Of a stretch of 8,418 nt of DNA, positions 5,772 through 8,418 are shown piece by piece. The stretch spans positions 1 through 8,418 of the forward strand of contig JADQBO010000208.1 in assembly GCA_016278585.1 (NCBI GenBank), in the 5' to 3' direction. This DNA comes from Desulfosporosinus sp. (GTDB lineage Bacteria > Bacillota > Desulfitobacteriia > Desulfitobacteriales > Desulfitobacteriaceae). The notes beneath the pieces are model-generated. The model was given only the letters and a program-made list of their open reading frames with translations. It was not told the origin of the DNA and ran no database searches. Each line of letters opens with the position of its first letter. Position 1 is the stretch's first letter. The translations under genes were made by a program, and so were the position numbers.

Positions 5772-5811
5772 CGAACATTATTATCATAATTTATATTAAT
5801 GTTCGATTTTT
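5772..5811 (+). terminator. Intrinsic terminator after the flavoprotein gene
   Basis: CGAACATTA (5772-5780) pairs perfectly over 9 bp with TAATGTTCG (5797-5805) around an AT-rich loop, followed by ATTTTT to 5811. It begins 12 bases after the flavoprotein stop and ends 3 bases before the -35 element of the purine operon promoter. Confidence 0.88.
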
Positions 5812-5814
5812 CTA

Positions 5815-5843
5815 TTGACCTTAGAGACATCTTCTTGTAAAAT
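5815..5843 (+). promoter_or_regulatory. Sigma-A promoter of the purine operon
   Basis: TTGACC (5815-5820) and TAAAAT (5838-5843) are each 5 of 6 to consensus with exactly 17 bases between them. Transcription would start near 5850, about 17 bases before the first riboswitch stem, so the whole tandem riboswitch lies in the leader. Confidence 0.8.
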
Positions 5844-5866
5844 AAACTTATCTAAAATTCATATGA

Positions 5867-5935
5867 GTTCATATAACCGCGGTAATATGGTCCGCAAGTT
5901 TCTACCAGGCTGCCGTAAATAGCCTGACTATGAGC
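5867..5935 (+). promoter_or_regulatory. Guanine-class purine riboswitch aptamer
   Basis: All the hallmarks of the purine riboswitch are present. P1 is GTTCATA (5867-5873) with TATGAGC (5929-5935). P2 is GCGG/CCGC enclosing loop L2 with AATATGG, and P3 is AGGCT/AGCCT enclosing loop L3 with CCGTAAAT. The junction contains GTTTCTACC and GACTATG. The specificity base (position 74 in Bacillus xpt numbering) is C5928, which pairs with guanine or hypoxanthine; adenine aptamers have U. Binding should reduce transcription of the purine genes. The 5' flank repeats TTCATAT (5858-5864 and 5868-5874), which could offer a second P1 register. Confidence 0.96.
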
Positions 5936-5941
5936 GAAAGT

Positions 5942-6024
5942 GTACCTAGGGCAAGTTTTCTATGTCCGAGTGGTACAGATTTGATTGAGCAATCAAATTA
6001 CACCGAAGGGATAAAAGCCCAGGC
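5942..6024 (+). promoter_or_regulatory. ykkC-type aptamer, probably PRPP riboswitch
   Basis: The sequence has the ykkC core: CCTAGGGC (5945-5952), TCCGAGTGGTAC (5965-5976), a variable hairpin ATTTGATT/AATCAAAT with GAGC loop (5979-5998), then ACACCGAAGGGATAAAAGCC and CAGG (to 6023). GTACC (5942-5946) can pair with GGTAC (5972-5976), and GGGC (5949-5952) with GCCC (6017-6020). Variants of this scaffold bind guanidine, ppGpp or PRPP. Placement only 6 bases after a guanine aptamer and in front of purE points to PRPP, the precursor of purine synthesis, as in known guanine-PRPP tandems. Ligand assignment rests on context, because single base changes switch PRPP and ppGpp specificity. Ligand binding should hold 6017-6024 and prevent terminator formation, turning transcription on. 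Confidence 0.88.
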
Positions 6025-6079
6025 GGGTAGGTTTCACTCTCATTAAAAGGGGTGAAATCTGCCCTAGCCTGGGTTTTTC
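6018..6079 (+). terminator. Riboswitch-controlled terminator of the purine operon
   Basis: CCCAGGC (6018-6024), GGG and then TAGGTTTCAC (to 6037) pair with GTGAAATCTGCCC and GCCTGGG (ending at 6073). The arms form a stem of about 20 bp with a two-base bulge (TA) and U-G wobbles, followed by TTTTTC to 6079. The 5' arm overlaps the conserved 3' strand of the ykkC aptamer, so the two folds exclude each other. The purE Shine-Dalgarno starts at 6091, just beyond it. This is the only terminator between the two aptamers and purE. Confidence 0.93.
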
Positions 6080-6109
6080 TATGTAAAAAAGGGGAGAGAG
6101 GCGATATTA

Positions 6110-6613
6110 ATGAATGAGATTGGGGTCATTATGGGAAGCGATTCAGATTTAAAGGTTATGGAGGATGCTGTAAAGGTTCTTCGTCAATTTAATTTAAATT
6201 ACGAAGTAAAGATTTCTTCTGCCCATAGAGCATTAGAACGAACGGTTGACTGGGTGAAAGCTTTTGAAACGCAAGGTGGTAAGCTTATTATTGCAGCAGC
6301 GGGGTTAGCGGCCCATTTGCCAGGTGTTGTGGCAGGCGCTACCATTTTACCTGTAATTGGTGTACCGATGCGCAGTGGAGCGTTAGAAGGAATCGACGCT
6401 CTTTACTCCATCGTACAAATGCCCCCAGGAATTCCTGTAGCAACCGTAGGGATAGGAGCGGCTCGCAATGCGGCTTTGCTCGCAGTACAGATCTTAGCCA
6501 CCCAGGACCAGGCTTTAAGTATTAAGGTAAAAGAATATCGTGCCGAGATGCTTAAGGACCTTGAAGCAAAGGACGAAGCTTTGCAAGTACGAATGAAAGA
6601 AATTAAGAGCTAA
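6110..6613 (+). CDS. purE: N5-carboxyaminoimidazole ribonucleotide mutase, class I PurE
   Basis: PurE converts N5-CAIR to CAIR, the sixth step of de novo purine synthesis. VIMGSDSDLKVM (6-17) is the N-terminal nucleotide phosphate loop, SAHRA (37-41) contains the catalytic-site His39 and Arg40, AAHLPG (67-72) is the second active-site loop, and SIVQMPPGIPVATVGIG (100-116) is the conserved class I segment. The 167-residue length is close to the 160-170 usual for bacteria. Small departures from the common form are SAHRAL for SAHRTP and AGLAAHLPG for AGGAAHLPG. Class I enzymes use N5-CAIR made by PurK, but purK does not follow here as it does in Bacillus. GGGGAGAGAGG ends 8 bases before the ATG. 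It is the first gene of the operon, placed after the tandem riboswitch. Confidence 0.96.
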   Translation: MNEIGVIMGSDSDLKVMEDAVKVLRQFNLNYEVKISSAHRALERTVDWVKAFETQGGKLIIAAAGLAAHLPGVVAGATILPVIGVPMRSGALEGIDALYSIVQMPPGIPVATVGIGAARNAALLAVQILATQDQALSIKVKEYRAEMLKDLEAKDEALQVRMKEIKS

Positions 6614-6671
6614 TAAGTAAATAGTTAATAGTTAATACTGAAAGTTAAATTAGTAGAAAGGATACTTCAAC

Positions 6672-7967
6672 ATGATTGAACGCTATACTCTTTCCGAAAT
6701 GGGAGGAATTTGGACAGACGAGCATCGCCTATCCTTGTGGTTAAAAATTGAAATTGCAGCCTGTGAAGGATGGGCCAAACTAGGTAAGATTCCGAATGAG
6801 GCGGTTGGTGTCATCCGAGAGAAGGCTACTTTTTCCTGGGAAAGGGTACAGGCTCTGGAAGAAGTGACTCAGCATGATGTTTTAGCTTTTTTGACCAATG
6901 TCGCAGAGACTGTGGGAGAAGAAGCAAAATACATTCATTTGGGCCTTACTTCTTCGGATGTCCTTGATACTGCCTTGTCTCTGCAACTAGTTGAAGCATC
7001 CGATTTATTGCTTTCCAAAATTGAGGGATTAGAAACCGTCCTACGCCGCAGAGCGTTAGATCATCGAGATACAATCATGATGGGACGAACCCACGGGATT
7101 CATGCTGAACCGATTACTTTAGGTTTAAAGTTTGCTTTGTGGTATGACGAAATTAAACGTCAGAAAAGACGCTTAGCCTTTGCCCGTAAGGAAATACGGG
7201 TTGGGAAGATTTCTGGAGCAGTTGGGACCTTTGCCAATGTTGATCCTCAGGTTGAAGCCCATGTTTGTCAAGTCCTTCATTTAGAGCCAGCCCTGATCTC
7301 AACTCAAATACTACAACGAGATCGGCATGCGTGCTATATGACAACACTCGCTGGGATTGCCAGTTCCCTTGATAAAATGGCCACCGAAATTCGCAACTTA
7401 CAGCGAACTGATGTCCATGAGGTGGAAGAGGCTTTTGGGAAAGGGCAGAAAGGATCCTCTGCAATGCCTCACAAGAAGAATCCCATAACTCCGGAGCGGA
7501 TTTGTGGTATGGCCCGGGTCATTCGTGCAAATGCCCAAGTAGCATTGGAAAATGTGGCCTTATGGCATGAACGAGATATTTCCCATTCTTCTGCAGAACG
7601 GATGATTTTACCCGATAGCACCATCGCCCTTGACTATATGCTTCATAAGATGACCCAACTTATAGATCGACTGGAAGTATTTCCAGAGCAAATGAAGTTG
7701 AATATTGACAAGGGGTTTGGCCTGATTTTTTCTCAACGTGTGATGCTAGCCATAGTCGAGAAGGGTATCAGCCGGGAAACTGCCTACGCTTTAGTTCAAC
7801 GCAATGCCATGGAAGCCTGGAATACTAAAGAGCAATTTCAGAGTTTAATCAGTCGAGATTCTAGTATTCGGGAATGTTTAAATGAAGAAGAAATTAACGA
7901 CTTGTTTGATTATGCCTACCATACTAAGCATGTAGCAGAGATCTTTCAACGTTTAGGCTTAACTTAG
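6672..7967 (+). CDS. purB: Adenylosuccinate lyase
   Basis: PurB acts twice in purine synthesis: it splits SAICAR to AICAR plus fumarate, and adenylosuccinate to AMP plus fumarate. The protein has 431 residues, the size of the Bacillus enzyme. TQHDV (66-70, His68) and GLTSSDVLDT (91-100) are substrate-binding regions, GRTHG carries the catalytic His141, and GSSAMPHKKNP (261-271) is the fumarase/aspartase superfamily signature with catalytic serine Ser263. AGAAAGGA (6655-6662) lies 9 bases before the ATG. The 58-base gap after purE is AT-rich with a short tandem repeat of TAGTTAA and has no terminator or promoter, so it is cotranscribed with purE. Confidence 0.97.
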   Translation: MIERYTLSEMGGIWTDEHRLSLWLKIEIAACEGWAKLGKIPNEAVGVIREKATFSWERVQALEEVTQHDVLAFLTNVAETVGEEAKYIHLGLTSSDVLDTALSLQLVEASDLLLSKIEGLETVLRRRALDHRDTIMMGRTHGIHAEPITLGLKFALWYDEIKRQKRRLAFARKEIRVGKISGAVGTFANVDPQVEAHVCQVLHLEPALISTQILQRDRHACYMTTLAGIASSLDKMATEIRNLQRTDVHEVEEAFGKGQKGSSAMPHKKNPITPERICGMARVIRANAQVALENVALWHERDISHSSAERMILPDSTIALDYMLHKMTQLIDRLEVFPEQMKLNIDKGFGLIFSQRVMLAIVEKGISRETAYALVQRNAMEAWNTKEQFQSLISRDSSIRECLNEEEINDLFDYAYHTKHVAEIFQRLGLT

Positions 7968-8105
7968 GCAAAGATAGGTGCCGGATATGCAAGTCAAGAA
8001 CCATCTGCGATCCAATTCAGAGGAAGTTCCTTAGCTTAGAGAATAGGTTGAGAGAACTGTGATAGGAATTTATACTTCCCCCCAATATGAAAGGAGAAAA
8101 TCATT

Positions 8106-8418
8106 ATGGAAAAGTTAGAATTACGGTATGAGGGAAAAGCTAAGAGAGTTTATGACACTGATCAAAACGAATATTTCTGGGTAGCTTATAAAGATGATGC
8201 CACCGCCTTTAATGGCGAGAAAAAAGGACAAATTATAGATAAGGGTTTAGTTAACAACCAGTTATCGGCACTCTTTTTTGAAGAAATTGAAAAAGCGGGT
8301 ATCCCAACCCACTATGTACGGCTAATAAGCGACCGGGACATGCTTGTTCGTCGCCTAGACATGATCCCTTTAGAGGTGGTTGTTCGTAACATCGTGGCCG
8401 GCAGCTTAGCAAAACGTG
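8106..8418 (+). CDS. purC: SAICAR synthetase (5' part, runs off the window)
   Basis: PurC joins aspartate to CAIR using ATP to give SAICAR, the step between PurE and PurB. The visible 104 residues begin MEKLELRYEGKAKRVYDT with the typical ATP-binding YEGKAKRVY. They reach the SAICAR synthetase signature IPLEVVVRNIVAGS (87-100), whose Glu90 and Arg94 are conserved. DDATAFNG (30-37) is also characteristic. The gene is cut by the window end at about 40 percent of the usual 235-240 residues. AAGGAG (8091-8096) lies 9 bases before the ATG. The 138-base gap after purB contains no terminator, promoter or plausible small gene, so purC should belong to the same operon. Confidence 0.97.
   Translation, partial: MEKLELRYEGKAKRVYDTDQNEYFWVAYKDDATAFNGEKKGQIIDKGLVNNQLSALFFEEIEKAGIPTHYVRLISDRDMLVRRLDMIPLEVVVRNIVAGSLAKR

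Noticed and set aside
5858..5864. TTCATATGA palindrome as an operator in the purine leader
   Set aside because: It lies downstream of the transcription start and mirrors the P1 strand of the guanine aptamer, so an RNA explanation is simpler.
7968..8105. Small gene or regulatory element between purB and purC
   Set aside because: The best reading frame is 15 codons from ATG at 7987 without a ribosome binding site, and no hairpin with a T-run or promoter pair is present.

Overview
The window looks like chromosomal DNA of a low-GC, endospore-forming anaerobic Firmicute. The protein styles (soluble PAS kinase, Spo0E-like peptide, Isf-like iron-sulfur flavoprotein, LysA variant) suggest the Peptococcaceae, such as Desulfosporosinus or Desulfitobacterium. 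That placement is an inference from protein character, not a database match. All intact genes are on the + strand, with strong Shine-Dalgarno sites and T-rich intrinsic terminators.

Region 1 (about 100-3157) looks like sporulation or stationary-phase control. It holds a soluble two-PAS sensor histidine kinase, a 56-residue Spo0E-type aspartyl-phosphate phosphatase with its own promoter and terminator, and a KapD/ERI-1-like DEDDh 3'-5' exonuclease with an added C-terminal zinc ribbon. A Spo0A-box-like sequence overlaps a sigma-H-like promoter before the kinase, and a weaker one lies before the Spo0E promoter. Between the Spo0E gene and the exonuclease there is what may be a frameshifted minus-strand gene remnant.

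Region 2 (3158-5011) is a 494-base gap with several inverted repeats. It ends in an intrinsic terminator placed almost against the ribosome binding site of a LysA-type PLP decarboxylase gene, an arrangement that suggests transcription attenuation. Region 3 (5012-5811) is a stand-alone iron-sulfur flavoprotein gene preceded by a nested inverted repeat and followed by a terminator.

Region 4 (5815-8418) is the start of a de novo purine operon: a sigma-A promoter, a guanine-type purine riboswitch, a ykkC-type (PRPP-class) aptamer immediately after it, one shared terminator, then purE, purB and the first 104 codons of purC. This is the strongest signal in the window. The tandem guanine-PRPP arrangement is a known class that approximates a two-input logic gate: PRPP favours transcription and guanine opposes it. 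A long-range pairing visible here, between the 3' strand of guanine-aptamer P1 and the terminator apex, suggests how the two aptamers could share one terminator. I see no tRNA, rRNA, CRISPR array or insertion sequence.
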